In this document: positions 32,483-41,295 of the stretch, one piece after another
Position numbering within the stretch: the stretch's first letter is position 1
How the letters are laid out: the number at the start of each line of letters is the position of its first letter
Origin: CAVTWH01 sp963850915
Lineage (GTDB): Bacteria > Actinomycetota > Actinomycetes > Mycobacteriales > Micromonosporaceae
Assembly: GCA_963850915.1 (NCBI GenBank)
Contig: CAWKND010000011.1
Coordinates: forward strand, 124,001 to 188,000
Direction: 5' to 3'
Length of the DNA: 64,000 nt
Notes under the pieces: generated by a model
Databases searched by the model: none
The model's input: only the letters and a program-made list of their open reading frames with translations
What the model was told of the DNA's origin: nothing
Translations under genes and position numbers: made by a program

Positions 32483-33567
32483 TGACGCTCACCGCCGAAG
32501 CACCCCGGCTCCTCGACCCGACGACTCTCACCCCGGCTGCTCTCGCCTCGGCAGGGCTCGCCCCGACAGCGCTCGCCCCGACGCTGGCCGACGTCGCACA
32601 GCTCGCCGGAGTGTCCATCGCCACCGCGTCCCGGGTGCTGAACAACTCGGCCCGGGTCAGCCCGCAGGCACGCCAGCAGGTACGCACGGCGGCCACCCGG
32701 CTGGGCTACGTACGGCACCGGGCCGCCCCGGTACACCCCAAGCGGAAGGTACGCACGGTCGCCGCCGTGCTGTACGCCAACTACGAGCGGATCCTCGGCG
32801 ACCCGTTCTTCTCCCGGGTGATCGTCGGGGCCACCGAGGAGCTGGCCCGGCACGACGTACCGCTGATGATCCTGCAGGTCAACGACGACCGGCTGCCGCT
32901 GGTCGAGCGCTACATCCACAGTGGCCAGTTCGACGGCCTGGTGGTCCTGGCCGACCACGGCAACCACCCGCTCGCCGACACGCTGCCGTCCCTGGGCATC
33001 CCGTGGACCCTGGTCGGCGCCCCCAACCACCCCTGTACCAGCTACGTCGACTGTGACAACCGGGCCGGCGCCCGGCTGGCCGTCGAGTACCTGATCCGCA
33101 CCGGCCGCCGCAACATCGCCACCATCGCCGGCCCGCCGATCAAGCCGGTCGGCGCCGACCGGCTGGCCGGCTACAAGGACGCGCTGGCCGCGGCGGCACT
33201 CCCCGAACTGCCGGTGGCCTACGGCGACTGGAGCCAGGCATCCGGCGTGCACGCCATGTGGCGCCTGCTCGACCTGCGCCCCAACCTGGACGCGGTCTTC
33301 GTGGCCTCGGACGTGATGGCCACCGGAGCCCTCTACGCGCTGCGCCGCGCCGGCAAGCGGGTACCCGAGGATGTCGCCGTGATCGGCTTCGACGACCTGC
33401 TCCTGGCTACCCAGACCCGCCCCAAGCTCACCACCATGCGCCAGCCCATCGAGGAGTACGGCGCGACTGCCGCCCGTATCCTCCTGGACAGCCTGGACGG
33501 CGGAGAACCGCCGACCGGCGGGGCAAACCTGCTGCCCACCCGGTTGATCGTCCGGGAGTCCGCCTGA
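32482..33567 (+). CDS. LacI-family transcriptional regulator
   Basis: 361 residues. An unusual low-complexity N-terminal arm of about 35 residues (alternating Leu-Ala-Pro-Thr) precedes the normal helix-turn-helix (TLADVAQLAGVSIATASRVL, hinge NNSARVSPQARQQV). The periplasmic-binding-type domain follows (AAVLYANYERILGDPFF, CDNRAGARLAVEYL, FVASDVMATGALYALR, VIGFDDLLLATQTRPKLTTM). It probably represses genes for use of a sugar or oligosaccharide. It carries its own promoter and operator. No sugar genes lie next to it, so its regulon is elsewhere, perhaps including the lactonase at 11688. Confidence 0.92.
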   Translation: MTLTAEAPRLLDPTTLTPAALASAGLAPTALAPTLADVAQLAGVSIATASRVLNNSARVSPQARQQVRTAATRLGYVRHRAAPVHPKRKVRTVAAVLYANYERILGDPFFSRVIVGATEELARHDVPLMILQVNDDRLPLVERYIHSGQFDGLVVLADHGNHPLADTLPSLGIPWTLVGAPNHPCTSYVDCDNRAGARLAVEYLIRTGRRNIATIAGPPIKPVGADRLAGYKDALAAAALPELPVAYGDWSQASGVHAMWRLLDLRPNLDAVFVASDVMATGALYALRRAGKRVPEDVAVIGFDDLLLATQTRPKLTTMRQPIEEYGATAARILLDSLDGGEPPTGGANLLPTRLIVRESA

Positions 33568-33640
33568 GCTGACGCGGCCACGGCGGCGGCGCCTGTTGGG
33601 AGGCGGGCGCCGCTGCCGAGGCTTTGCGGCTGGTTCCAGC

Positions 33641-33709
33641 TGGCTGGTCGCTTTGGCTGGCTGGTCGCTTTGGCTGGCTGGTCGCTTTGGCTGGCTGGTC
33701 GCTTTTGGC
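33641..33709. repeat. Four tandem copies of a 17-base unit
   Basis: The unit TGGCTGGTCGCTTTGGC is repeated four times, the last with one extra T, in the gap after the LacI gene. A weaker trail (GTCGCTTTTGGC) continues to about 33750. No open frame across it looks coding. Confidence 0.88.
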
Positions 33710-33755
33710 CCGCTGTCGCTTTTGGCGGCGCCGGCTGGGTGTCGCTTTGGCTGGG

Positions 33756-34163
33756 CTAGCTGGCGGCGGCCGGGTGAGTGGGGCTTTCCGGAGCGGCGGC
33801 GTTCGCGGCCTGCCAGGCGTGGGTGATGTAGCGCTCAGCAAAGAATCCGGCAAATGGGACGGTACCCGCGAGCAGCACCAGAACGATGCGGAAAAGTGAC
33901 AACCGCAGCTGCACGGCGATCACGAACGCGACCACCACGTAGACCATGTAGAGCATGCCGTGGATGAAGCCCAGGCCGCCGGCCAGCGCGGGGTGGTGCC
34001 AGATCAGGTCCAACGGGGTCGCGACGAAGACCAGCGGGATCAGCAGGATGGCCGTGACGTAGGCCATAACGCGGTACGCGAGGAGCGCGGCACGGCTCAC
34101 CGGGCGCCTGGAACGGGCTGTCCCCCGGGCTGAACTAGCCGCCGACTGTGCCTCAACAGACAT
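33756..34163 (-). CDS. DUF3817-family integral membrane protein
   Basis: 135 residues. A Ser/Ala/Arg-rich cytoplasmic arm, then three membrane helices with the family signature YRVMAYVTAILLIPLVF, WHHPALAGGLGFIHGMLYMVYV and the end FFAERYITHAW. Proteins of this type are common in actinomycetes, with no assigned function. An SD-like AGGAGG precedes the ATG at 34163. The C-terminus runs up against the tandem-repeat region. Confidence 0.85.
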   Translation of the reverse strand: MSVEAQSAASSARGTARSRRPVSRAALLAYRVMAYVTAILLIPLVFVATPLDLIWHHPALAGGLGFIHGMLYMVYVVVAFVIAVQLRLSLFRIVLVLLAGTVPFAGFFAERYITHAWQAANAAAPESPTHPAAAS

Positions 34164-34282
34164 GTTTCCTCCTTCGCTGGCATGTGTGAGGTTACCGGGC
34201 GGCCATTCGGGTGTATTCTGAGGCCTTGGTTTGCCAAGCGTTCGGCCAGCGGGTCGGGCGCGAGAAAGTTGAAGGAAGTTAC

Positions 34283-34486
34283 ATGGCTCAGGGAACCGTG
34301 AAATGGTTCAACGCCGACAAGGGTTTCGGATTCATCACCGTGGACGGTGCCGGGACTGACGTATTCGTCCACTTCTCCGCGATCCAGAGCAACGGATTCC
34401 GTACGCTGGAGGAGAACCAGCGGGTTGAGTTCGAAATCCAGCAGGGCGCCAAGGGGCCGCAGGCGGCACAGGTCCGCGCCATCTGA
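34283..34486 (+). CDS. Cold-shock protein (CspA family)
   Basis: 67 residues, the usual size. RNP-1 (KGFGFI) and RNP-2 (VFVHFSAI) motifs are intact in one OB fold. The ATG 34283 is preceded by GAAGGAAG. An in-frame start 72 bases upstream is rejected as leader sequence. It binds single-stranded RNA and keeps messages open. The 120-base leader after the divergent DUF3817 gene may carry control elements; nothing specific was recognised. Confidence 0.95.
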   Translation: MAQGTVKWFNADKGFGFITVDGAGTDVFVHFSAIQSNGFRTLEENQRVEFEIQQGAKGPQAAQVRAI

Positions 34487-34580
34487 AGACGTGACCCAAT
34501 GATCGTGGCCTCGGCGCTCTGCGTCGGGGCCACTTTCACGTCGCGCTTCGGCAAGCTGTCGGGCCTCGGCAAGCTGTCGC

Positions 34581-34649
34581 GCAAGATCGGGGCCAGATCG
34601 GCAAAAGTGCAGTCACGCTGCACTTCGGCAGGTCTCGCCCCGATCTTGC
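34581..34649. repeat. Nested palindromic element B
   Basis: Outer arms GCAAGATCGGGGC (34581-34593) and GCCCCGATCTTGC (34637-34649) are perfect complements. An inner hairpin AAGTGCAG/CTGCACTT lies in the middle. It shares with element A at 17579 the outer CAAGATCG, the step AGATCGGC and an inner AAGTG-type hairpin. It is preceded by two copies of TCGGCAAGCTGTCG. It ends ten bases before the acetyltransferase start. Confidence 0.78.
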
Positions 34650-34659
34650 GGCGGGCGGC

Positions 34660-35454
34660 ATGATCCGGCCGGCCGCCAGCGCCGACCTGCCCGGGGTACG
34701 GGCGGTGGCGGGCCGGTACCAGCTGCTGGAGCTGTGGCCGCCGGGCGCACCGGACTTCCTGGCCGCCGAGCTGGCATACGGGCGGCTCGGCGTCGCAGCA
34801 GTGGACGGTGCGGTGACCGGCTTCAGCGGTACCTTGCCGCGCGGGCGCCTCACCCACCTCGGGGACCTCTTCGTACTGCCCGGTGCGCAATCCGCCGGGC
34901 TCGGTCGGGCACTCCTGGAGTACGCGCTGGCCGAAGCGGGCCCCGTGGTTACGTTCGCCTCCGCCGATCCACGGGCGATGGCGCTCTACCTGCGCGCCGG
35001 ATTGGTACCCCGGTGTCCGTTGCTCTACCTCTCCGGCCGCTTGGCCTCCGCTGACCAGACACGCGACACGCCCGGACCACGAGCCGGTGACGGAGATCTC
35101 CCACTCGCGATCGAGCTGGACGCGGTGGCCAGTGGTGGCCGGCGCGCGGAGTTGCTGCGCTGGTACGCCGGCGTACCGGGGGTTCGGGTGCACACCGTCG
35201 GGGACAGCTACGCCTTCACGCGTGCCGTCGCTGACCAGCTGGTCCTCGGCCCGGCCGGCGGCGTACCCGCGGTCGAGGCAGCGCTCGGCGCGGCCGGCGG
35301 GCGGGAACTGCGGCTGGCCCTGTTCGGTACGCACCCGCTGCTGCCCCGGCTGATCCGGGCCGGCCTGCGCATCGAGGATCTGGACACCTTCATGTCCACC
35401 GACCCCGACCTGATCCGGCTGGACAGCTACCTGCCGAGCACCGACCTCGGCTGA
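34660..35454 (+). CDS. GNAT-family N-acetyltransferase
   Basis: 264 residues starting MIRPAASADLPGVRAVAGRYQ. The acetyl-CoA loop is seen in LGDLFVLPGAQSAGLGRALLEYAL, followed by the typical FASADPRAMALYLRAGLVPR. The C-terminal half (residues 150-264) looks like a second, degenerate GNAT fold, as in other two-domain actinobacterial members. The substrate is unknown. The start lies immediately after palindromic element B and has no clear ribosome-binding site. Confidence 0.82.
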   Translation: MIRPAASADLPGVRAVAGRYQLLELWPPGAPDFLAAELAYGRLGVAAVDGAVTGFSGTLPRGRLTHLGDLFVLPGAQSAGLGRALLEYALAEAGPVVTFASADPRAMALYLRAGLVPRCPLLYLSGRLASADQTRDTPGPRAGDGDLPLAIELDAVASGGRRAELLRWYAGVPGVRVHTVGDSYAFTRAVADQLVLGPAGGVPAVEAALGAAGGRELRLALFGTHPLLPRLIRAGLRIEDLDTFMSTDPDLIRLDSYLPSTDLG

Positions 35455-35460
35455 CCGCAC

Positions 35461-35546
35461 CCGGCCAGCGAAGCTGACCCCCGCCCGGCCAGCAAAGTTG
35501 ACCGCCGCCCGGCCAGCAAAGTTGACCGCCGCCCGGTCAGCGAGCG
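35461..35546. repeat. 24-base minisatellite after the acetyltransferase
   Basis: Three full copies and one partial copy of a 24-base unit (CCGGCCAGCAAAGTTGACCG with CCGC). The first copy carries substitutions. It lies in the 268-bp gap before serA. Read in one minus-strand frame it gives repeated Leu-Leu-Ala-Gly units, but no start or gene supports translation. Confidence 0.85.
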
Positions 35547-35722
35547 GCACGACAGCCGGAGTCCACCTGGTAGGAGTACGTTTCCGGACGCGCCGGGCGG
35601 CTGGGTTAGGCTCGGGTGGGTTGATCCGCCGGGTACCTCGCGGCAACCCGACGGGTCGGGCGCGGTGCGGCGCCACCGTTCTTCACACCTGCCACCCTTG
35701 GACTCCAGAAAGCGGAACGTTG

Positions 35723-36931
35723 ATGAATGACGGCCGGGTACGCGCACTGCTGCTGGAAGGTATCCACCCCGACGCGGTAAACCGCCTGGAGAAGGAGGGC
35801 TTCGACGTCGAGCTGCTCGGCCGGGCCCTCGACGAGGACGAGCTGATCTCCCGCCTGCCCGGCGTGAACATCCTCGGTATCCGCTCCAAGACGCAGGTCA
35901 GTGCGGCTGCGCTGGCTTCCGCGCCGGAGTTGATGGCGATCGGGGCGTTCTGCATCGGTACCGATCAGATCGATCTTTCGGCCACCGCCAAGCGCGGCGT
36001 CGCCGTCTTCAACGCGCCGTTCTCCAACACCCGCAGCGTGGTCGAGCTGGCCGTCTCCGAGATCATCGCGCTGACCCGCCGGCTCACCGAGAAGAACGCC
36101 GGCATGCACAACGGCGTCTGGGACAAGGCCGCCGACGGCAGCCACGAGGTACGCGGTCGCACGCTGGGCATCGTCGGCTACGGCAACATCGGTACCCAGC
36201 TGTCCGTGCTCGCCGAGAACCTCGGCATGACGGTGTACTTCTTCGACACCGCCGACCGGCTCGCGCTGGGCAACGCGCACCGCTGCGACAGCCTCGACGA
36301 GCTGCTGGCCCAGGCCGACGTGGTGACCCTGCACGTGGACGGCCGGCCGGGCAACTCCGGCTTCTTCGGCGCCGAGCAGTTCGCCAAGATGCGCGCCGGC
36401 AGCATCTTCCTCAACCTGTCCCGCGGCTTCGTCATCGACCACGCGGCGCTGCGCGAGGCGCTCGGCTCGGGCCAGCTCTCCGGCGCTGCCGTGGACGTGT
36501 TCCCCAAGGAGCCCAAGGGGCGCGGCGACGAGTTCCTGTCGGAGCTGCGCGGGCTGCCCAACGTCATCCTCACCCCGCACATCGGCGGCTCGACCGAGGA
36601 GGCACAGGCCGACATCGGCGCCTTCGTCGCCAACAAGCTGCTCTCCTTCGTCAAGGAGGGCAACACCACGCTCTCGGTCAACCTGCCGCCGCTTTCGCTG
36701 CCGGCCGTCGGTGGGCACCGGCTGGTGCACATCCACGACAACACCCCGGGGGTACTGGCCCAGGTCAACAGCATCCTGGCCGAGCACTCGGTGAACGTGG
36801 AGGGGCAGCTGCTGGGTACCCGCGGCGAATTCGGCTACCTGCTCACCGACATCGGCGTGGACTACACCGAGGAAGTGGTGGCCAAGCTGCGGGCGATGCC
36901 GCAGACCATCCGGCTGCGGGTGCTGTCGTGA
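35723..36931 (+). CDS. serA: D-3-phosphoglycerate dehydrogenase with ACT domain
   Basis: 402 residues from ATG 35723, the shorter E. coli type. NAD fold GIVGYGNIGTQLSVLAE, catalytic Arg (LNLSRGFVID), Glu (AAVDVFPKEPKG) and His (LTPHIGGSTEEAQ), then a C-terminal ACT domain (VHIHDNTPGVLAQVNSILAEH) for serine feedback. It makes phosphohydroxypyruvate for serine synthesis. This type can also reduce 2-oxoglutarate to D-2-hydroxyglutarate. Its stop overlaps the GTG of the next gene. Confidence 0.95.
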   Translation: MNDGRVRALLLEGIHPDAVNRLEKEGFDVELLGRALDEDELISRLPGVNILGIRSKTQVSAAALASAPELMAIGAFCIGTDQIDLSATAKRGVAVFNAPFSNTRSVVELAVSEIIALTRRLTEKNAGMHNGVWDKAADGSHEVRGRTLGIVGYGNIGTQLSVLAENLGMTVYFFDTADRLALGNAHRCDSLDELLAQADVVTLHVDGRPGNSGFFGAEQFAKMRAGSIFLNLSRGFVIDHAALREALGSGQLSGAAVDVFPKEPKGRGDEFLSELRGLPNVILTPHIGGSTEEAQADIGAFVANKLLSFVKEGNTTLSVNLPPLSLPAVGGHRLVHIHDNTPGVLAQVNSILAEHSVNVEGQLLGTRGEFGYLLTDIGVDYTEEVVAKLRAMPQTIRLRVLS

Positions 36932-38307
36932 CCCAGGCGGTCGCCGTCGACTCGCTCGAAGCGCAGCTGGCAGCGGTCGTCGGGGCAGCTCACGTGCTGG
37001 TGGATGACGATCTGCGAGCGCCGTACGAAACCGACTGGACGCGCCGGTTCACCGGCCGGGCCCGCGCCGTGGTACGCCCGGCGAACACCGCCGAGGTCAG
37101 CGCGGTGATCCGCGCCTGCGCGGCTGCCGGCGTACCGGTCGTACCGCAGGGCGGCAACACCGGACTGGTCGGCGGCGGGGTACCCGGGCCGGGCGGCGCT
37201 GCGGTGCTGCTCAGCCTCGCCCGGTTGACCGACCTGGAGCCGGTGGACAGGCTCGAGGCACAGGTCACCGCCGGCGCCGGGGTGACCCTGGAGAAGCTGC
37301 AGCAGCATGCCCGCGCGGCCGGCCTGGACTTCGGAGTGGATCTCGCGGCCCGGTCCCAGGCGACCGTCGGCGGGCTGGTCGCCACCAACGCGGGCGGCAT
37401 CCGGGTACTGCGCTACGGCAGCATGCGGGGCCAGGTGACCGGGGTCGAGGCGGTACTCGCCGACGGGAGTGTGGTCAGCCGGCTCACCGGACTGGCCAAG
37501 GACAACACCGGCTACGACCTGCCCCAGCTGCTCGCCGGCTCGGAGGGCACGCTGGCGGTACTTACCCGGGTGCGGGTACGGCTGGTACCGACGGCGACGG
37601 CGCGGGCCGTGGCGCTGGTCGGGCTCGAGGACACCGCCGGAGCGCTGGAGCTGCTCGCCGTCGCCCGCGCGCAGCTGCCCAACCTGGCCGCCGCGGAGAT
37701 CTTCTACCCGGCCGGCCTGGCGCTGGTCCGCGGGTACGGGCGGCTGGCCGCACCGTTCGCCGAGGAGTTCGGTGCCTACCTCGTACTGGAGTGCGCCGGC
37801 CGGGTCGACCCGACCGACGAACTGGTCGAGGCGCTGTCCGGGTGCGCAGCCGTCGGGGACGCGACCATCGCCGCCGACGCCGCCGGCCGGGCCAAGCTGT
37901 GGGCCTACCGGGAGACGCACACCGAGGCGATCAGCGCGGCCGGAATCCCGGTGAAGCTGGACGTGTCGGTACCGCTGCGCGCCCTACCCGAACTGGTCGA
38001 CGCGCTGCCCGGTGCTGTCGAGCAGGCGGCGCCCGGCGCCCGGCTGATCGTCTTCGGGCACGTGAACGAGGGCAACCTGCACGTCAACGTGCTGGACACC
38101 GGCGAGCGCGGCGAGCAGGTCACCGAGGCCGTACTGCGGCTGGTGGCGGCGTACCAGGGAAGCATCTCCTCCGAGCACGGCGTCGGCCGCGCCAAGGCGC
38201 CCTGGCTGCACCTGTCGCGTACCCCCGAGGAGATCGCCGCGATGCGCGCGGTGAAGTCCGGGCTCGACCCCGACGGCCTGCTCAACCCCGGCGTACTGCT
38301 CGCCTGA
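36928..38307 (+). CDS. FAD-linked D-2-hydroxyacid dehydrogenase, probable D-2-hydroxyglutarate dehydrogenase
   Basis: 459 residues from GTG 36928, coupled by GTGA to serA. PCMH-type FAD domain (VVPQGGNTGLVGGGVPGPGG, QATVGGLVATNAGG, GYDLPQLLAGSEGTL), then the GlcD/D-lactate cap domain with FGHVNEGNLHVNVLD and the C-terminal EHGVGRAKAPWLHL. Glycolate and D-lactate dehydrogenases share the fold. The coupling to serA favours D-2-hydroxyglutarate, which SerA can make as a way to pull its own reaction. That pairing is known for SerA-D2HGDH in pseudomonads. Confidence 0.88.
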   Translation: MTQAVAVDSLEAQLAAVVGAAHVLVDDDLRAPYETDWTRRFTGRARAVVRPANTAEVSAVIRACAAAGVPVVPQGGNTGLVGGGVPGPGGAAVLLSLARLTDLEPVDRLEAQVTAGAGVTLEKLQQHARAAGLDFGVDLAARSQATVGGLVATNAGGIRVLRYGSMRGQVTGVEAVLADGSVVSRLTGLAKDNTGYDLPQLLAGSEGTLAVLTRVRVRLVPTATARAVALVGLEDTAGALELLAVARAQLPNLAAAEIFYPAGLALVRGYGRLAAPFAEEFGAYLVLECAGRVDPTDELVEALSGCAAVGDATIAADAAGRAKLWAYRETHTEAISAAGIPVKLDVSVPLRALPELVDALPGAVEQAAPGARLIVFGHVNEGNLHVNVLDTGERGEQVTEAVLRLVAAYQGSISSEHGVGRAKAPWLHLSRTPEEIAAMRAVKSGLDPDGLLNPGVLLA

Positions 38308-38315
38308 TCCGCGCC

Positions 38316-38340
38316 GCCGGCCCCGCCCACCGGGGCCGGC
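38316..38340. terminator. Bidirectional terminator between the dehydrogenase and the lipoprotein gene
   Basis: Perfect 10-bp stem GCCGGCCCCG/CGGGGCCGGC with loop CCCAC, between two convergent stops. Confidence 0.8.
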
Positions 38341-38351
38341 GCGCGGGTGGC

Positions 38352-39275
38352 TCAGGTGTGCCAGCCGGCCGGCTTGCGGTCGCCGCCACCGTGCACGCTG
38401 CCGGTGAACCGGACGCCGTTGATGGAGCCGTTGGGGGCGAAGCCGAGTACCTCGCAGATGCCGGTACGGATGCCCAGGTTCCACTCGTCCTCGGTGATCG
38501 TGAAGTAGAGCCAGCCGAAGTAGTGCGAGCGGGTACTGGACAGGCCGACGTAGGACTGCATGACCCGGCCACAGGCGGCGCCGGCCTGCTGGTCGCGGGC
38601 CGACTCGGCCGGGTAGCTGCTGCCGGTCAGCGTGTAGAGGCCGGCGAACTCGGCGTTGTGCGGCTGCCCGCAGTCGATGCCGGTACTGGACTTGATGGTG
38701 CCGTCGGAGTCGTCCTGCACCAGCTCGCAGGTACGGGCCAGCGGGCGGGAGCCGCGCAGGCCGTCCTTCAGCAACGCGCTGGACTGCACGAAGTCCTCGT
38801 CGCTGTCCCGGGTGACCTCGCCGAGTTCGCAGCGGTACCAGCGGGCCCCACCGGTCCAGGCGGCCTTGTCGGGCAGGGTGAGCCCGAGATAGGCGTAGGA
38901 GGTACGCCAGTCGCCGCCCAGGTAGTCGGTGGTGGCCTTGGCGCAGTCCTGATACGCGGTGGCGAGGTCGCTACTGCCGGTCAGCGGGGGTACCGTGCGC
39001 GACGCGACGTCGCCGGTGAAGGTACCGACGTGCACGGTCTCGGTCCAGTGCGGCACCGTGCAGCTGACCTGGGACGGGCCGAATTCGCCCTGCCACTCCT
39101 CGGCGTACTGCTTGTCGTAGCAGGCACCGGCGTCCGGTGTCGGGGTGACCGCCTGGGCGATGGCGGGCCAGTCGTCGGTCAGGTCACCGTCCACGTTCGC
39201 CGGTACGCTGTGGCACCCGGCCAGCGTCACCACTGCCAGGACGCACGCCAACAAAACCGTGCCGCTGCGCCGCAT
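38352..39275 (-). CDS. Septum-formation-family lipoprotein
   Basis: 307 residues from ATG 39275, with GGGGGA upstream; the 13 earlier residues in frame lack a ribosome site. A signal peptide with lipobox (VVTLAGC) anchors it to the membrane. The outside part has repeated Cys and a septum-formation-type fold (DAGACYD, VPHWTETVHVGTF, CELGEVTRD, CGQPHNAEFAGLYTL). The family is widely found in actinomycetes and is linked by name to division, with little known of its action. Confidence 0.8.
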   Translation of the reverse strand: MRRSGTVLLACVLAVVTLAGCHSVPANVDGDLTDDWPAIAQAVTPTPDAGACYDKQYAEEWQGEFGPSQVSCTVPHWTETVHVGTFTGDVASRTVPPLTGSSDLATAYQDCAKATTDYLGGDWRTSYAYLGLTLPDKAAWTGGARWYRCELGEVTRDSDEDFVQSSALLKDGLRGSRPLARTCELVQDDSDGTIKSSTGIDCGQPHNAEFAGLYTLTGSSYPAESARDQQAGAACGRVMQSYVGLSSTRSHYFGWLYFTITEDEWNLGIRTGICEVLGFAPNGSINGVRFTGSVHGGGDRKPAGWHT

Positions 39276-39515
39276 GGTTGGATCCCCCGTCTCGCCGAGC
39301 GCCGGGCGATTCACACCCGACGGAGCGGGAGCTTAGGCAATCCCCAGGTCGGCGGCAAGGCACGTGCCCCACTCGTGACCTGGTCGGCGCCGGGGGTCAC
39401 GCTCCGCCGGCCGGCGATCGCACATTGTCAGGCGCCGGCTGCCGAAGATGTAGGTGAATAATCGTCCCGTTTGGGGCCAAAAATAAAAACATCGAACTTG
39501 CTTCCTTGAATGTCC

Positions 39516-39549
39516 TTGAATGCGCCGCAGTAGTCCTATCCTGCCCAGA
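39516..39549 (+). promoter_or_regulatory. Probable leaderless promoter of the propeller gene
   Basis: TATCCT (39537-39542) ends six bases before the ATG at 39549, and TTGAAT lies 15 bases before it. No ribosome-binding site is present. This spacing puts the transcript start at the ATG itself, a leaderless message, a common form in actinomycetes. CTTGAATG occurs twice here. Confidence 0.5.
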
Positions 39550-40718
39550 TGTACTTAATCCGACGCATTGCGACACTCGCGGCGGTGGCCGCGGTCGCCA
39601 TCATGGCCATCACACTCGGCGGATCGGCGCAGGCAGCCGTGGTGACCGTGAGCAGCTCGCCGGTACACACGGTCGACTCGGTCACCTTCGACGGCACCGT
39701 ACGGTCGACCTCGTACCTGGGCAACATCATCTTCGTGGCCGGCGACTTCGCCAACGCCATCGTGCACGGCAAGAAGGTTTCGCGTACCCGGCTGGCCACA
39801 ATCGACGCCACCACCGGCGGGCTCTACCCGTGGAACCCCAAGCCCAACGGCGAGGTGTGGTCGCTGGCAGTCGACCCGGCCACCAACATCGTGTACGTCG
39901 GCGGCGCCTTCAAGAAGGTCAACGGGGTGGCCCGGCAGGGCCTGGCGGCACTGGACTTCAACGGCACCGTGCTGCCGTTCAACCACGCCGTGACCGGTAC
40001 CCCGTATGCCCTCGCGGTCGACTCCGGCCGACTGTTCCTCGGTGGCCAGGTCTCCGCCATCGACGGCGCGCCGGTCACCAACCTGGCCGCGTTCTCGCTC
40101 GCCACCGGCGCCCGGGACACCGGCTGGACGGCCACCGCCAACGGGATCGTCCGCACGCTGGTACCCGGCGGTGGCCGGCTCTACGTGGGCGGGCAGTTCC
40201 ACAACGTCGACAAGGTCGCCGGTACCGCGCGGCTGGCGGCGCTCAGCCCGACCACCGGCGCCCGGGACGCGGGCTTCGCCCCGGTCATCAGCTCGGTGAT
40301 CTACGGCATCGCGGTCGGCCCGAGCGGCGTGTACGCGGCCATGGGCGGCTCGCACGGTGGCCGGGCCATCGCGCTGACCACCAGCGGAGCGCTGAAGTGG
40401 CAGGACTACACCGACGGTGACGTACAGGCGGTGGCGGTTCTCGGCAGCGCCGTCTACTACGGCGGACACTTCGACAACGTCTGCTCCTCGCCCGGCGTGA
40501 AGAGCACCGGCGCGTGCATCGGTGGGCACACCGCCCGGGTCAAGCTGGCCGCCGCGGACGCCTCGACGGGCGGGCTACTCGGCTGGAACCCGAAGGCCAA
40601 CGGGGTACACGGGGTCGAGTCGATGGCCGCCCAGCCGAGCATGAACCGGCTCGTCGCGGGTGGCGAATTCACCACCATCGGCGGCGCCTGGTGGCCGCGC
40701 TTCATCCAGTTCGGCTGA
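39549..40718 (+). CDS. Secreted beta-propeller protein (delta-60/DUF5122-like repeats)
   Basis: 389 residues. Signal peptide ends at GSAQAA. Six or so repeats of the form LFLGGQVSAIDGAPVTNLAAFSLATG and LYVGGQFHNVDKVAGTARL build a propeller. Repeat phrases GGxF and the step TTGARD recur at roughly 50-residue spacing. Two Cys near the end may pair. No catalytic residues are recognised. It is exported and could bind carbohydrate or protein at the surface. A terminator follows. Confidence 0.78.
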   Translation: MYLIRRIATLAAVAAVAIMAITLGGSAQAAVVTVSSSPVHTVDSVTFDGTVRSTSYLGNIIFVAGDFANAIVHGKKVSRTRLATIDATTGGLYPWNPKPNGEVWSLAVDPATNIVYVGGAFKKVNGVARQGLAALDFNGTVLPFNHAVTGTPYALAVDSGRLFLGGQVSAIDGAPVTNLAAFSLATGARDTGWTATANGIVRTLVPGGGRLYVGGQFHNVDKVAGTARLAALSPTTGARDAGFAPVISSVIYGIAVGPSGVYAAMGGSHGGRAIALTTSGALKWQDYTDGDVQAVAVLGSAVYYGGHFDNVCSSPGVKSTGACIGGHTARVKLAAADASTGGLLGWNPKANGVHGVESMAAQPSMNRLVAGGEFTTIGGAWWPRFIQFG

Positions 40719-40747
40719 GTTCAGCCAGTTCGGCTTTCACTTCTGTG

Positions 40748-40774
40748 GGGGCCCGGTCGCCACGACCGGGCCCC
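40748..40774. terminator. Terminator after the secreted propeller gene
   Basis: Perfect 12-bp stem GGGGCCCGGTCG/CGACCGGGCCCC, loop CCA, then TTTCCC. It lies between convergent genes. Confidence 0.85.
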
Positions 40775-40843
40775 TTTCCCATACCCATTCCCGGGTACCG
40801 GCAGGCTCCGTCCACTGTGGACGATCCGGGGTATCCGGGCCAG

Positions 40844-41041
40844 CTACGCCGGGGGCGTACCGCGGCGGCGTACCCCCAGGACGATGAGCACGATCCCGAC
40901 GACCACGACGATCGGCCCGATCACCGCCCACATGGTCTTCCCGCTCATCCCGCTGCCGCCGATGACGCCCAGCCCCTGCAGCGTCCACAGGGCCCCGCTC
41001 AACACCGCCAGCGCACCGATGACGATCCATACCCAGCGCAT
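40844..41041 (-). CDS. Small two-helix membrane protein
   Basis: 65 residues from ATG 41041, behind a good GGAGGGAG site. Helix 1 (WVWIVIGALAVLSGALWTL), a short loop, helix 2 (WAVIGPIVVVVGIVLIVLGV) and a basic end. Similar short proteins are frequent in actinomycetes. No function known. Confidence 0.75.
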   Translation of the reverse strand: MRWVWIVIGALAVLSGALWTLQGLGVIGGSGMSGKTMWAVIGPIVVVVGIVLIVLGVRRRGTPPA

Positions 41042-41295
41042 GTGCACTCCCTCCGAGCGACGGCGCAATCGTAGGCTCGCCGGACGGCGATCACCACTGC
41101 CCGCGCTCCGGCCCGCCGCCCGGCCGCTGTCCGGCCGCGCCGCGCCCCGCCGCACTCGGGGCGACCTGCGGCGGGACAACCGGAGAACTGTCCGTTCGCA
41201 GTGTGTGGAACGAGCCGATGCGGTGTGCCACCCACCATCGCCCGTGTGCGAAGCTGCGCCGGCAGCAGACCGTACCCCCATTCCTGGAGGCTTTT

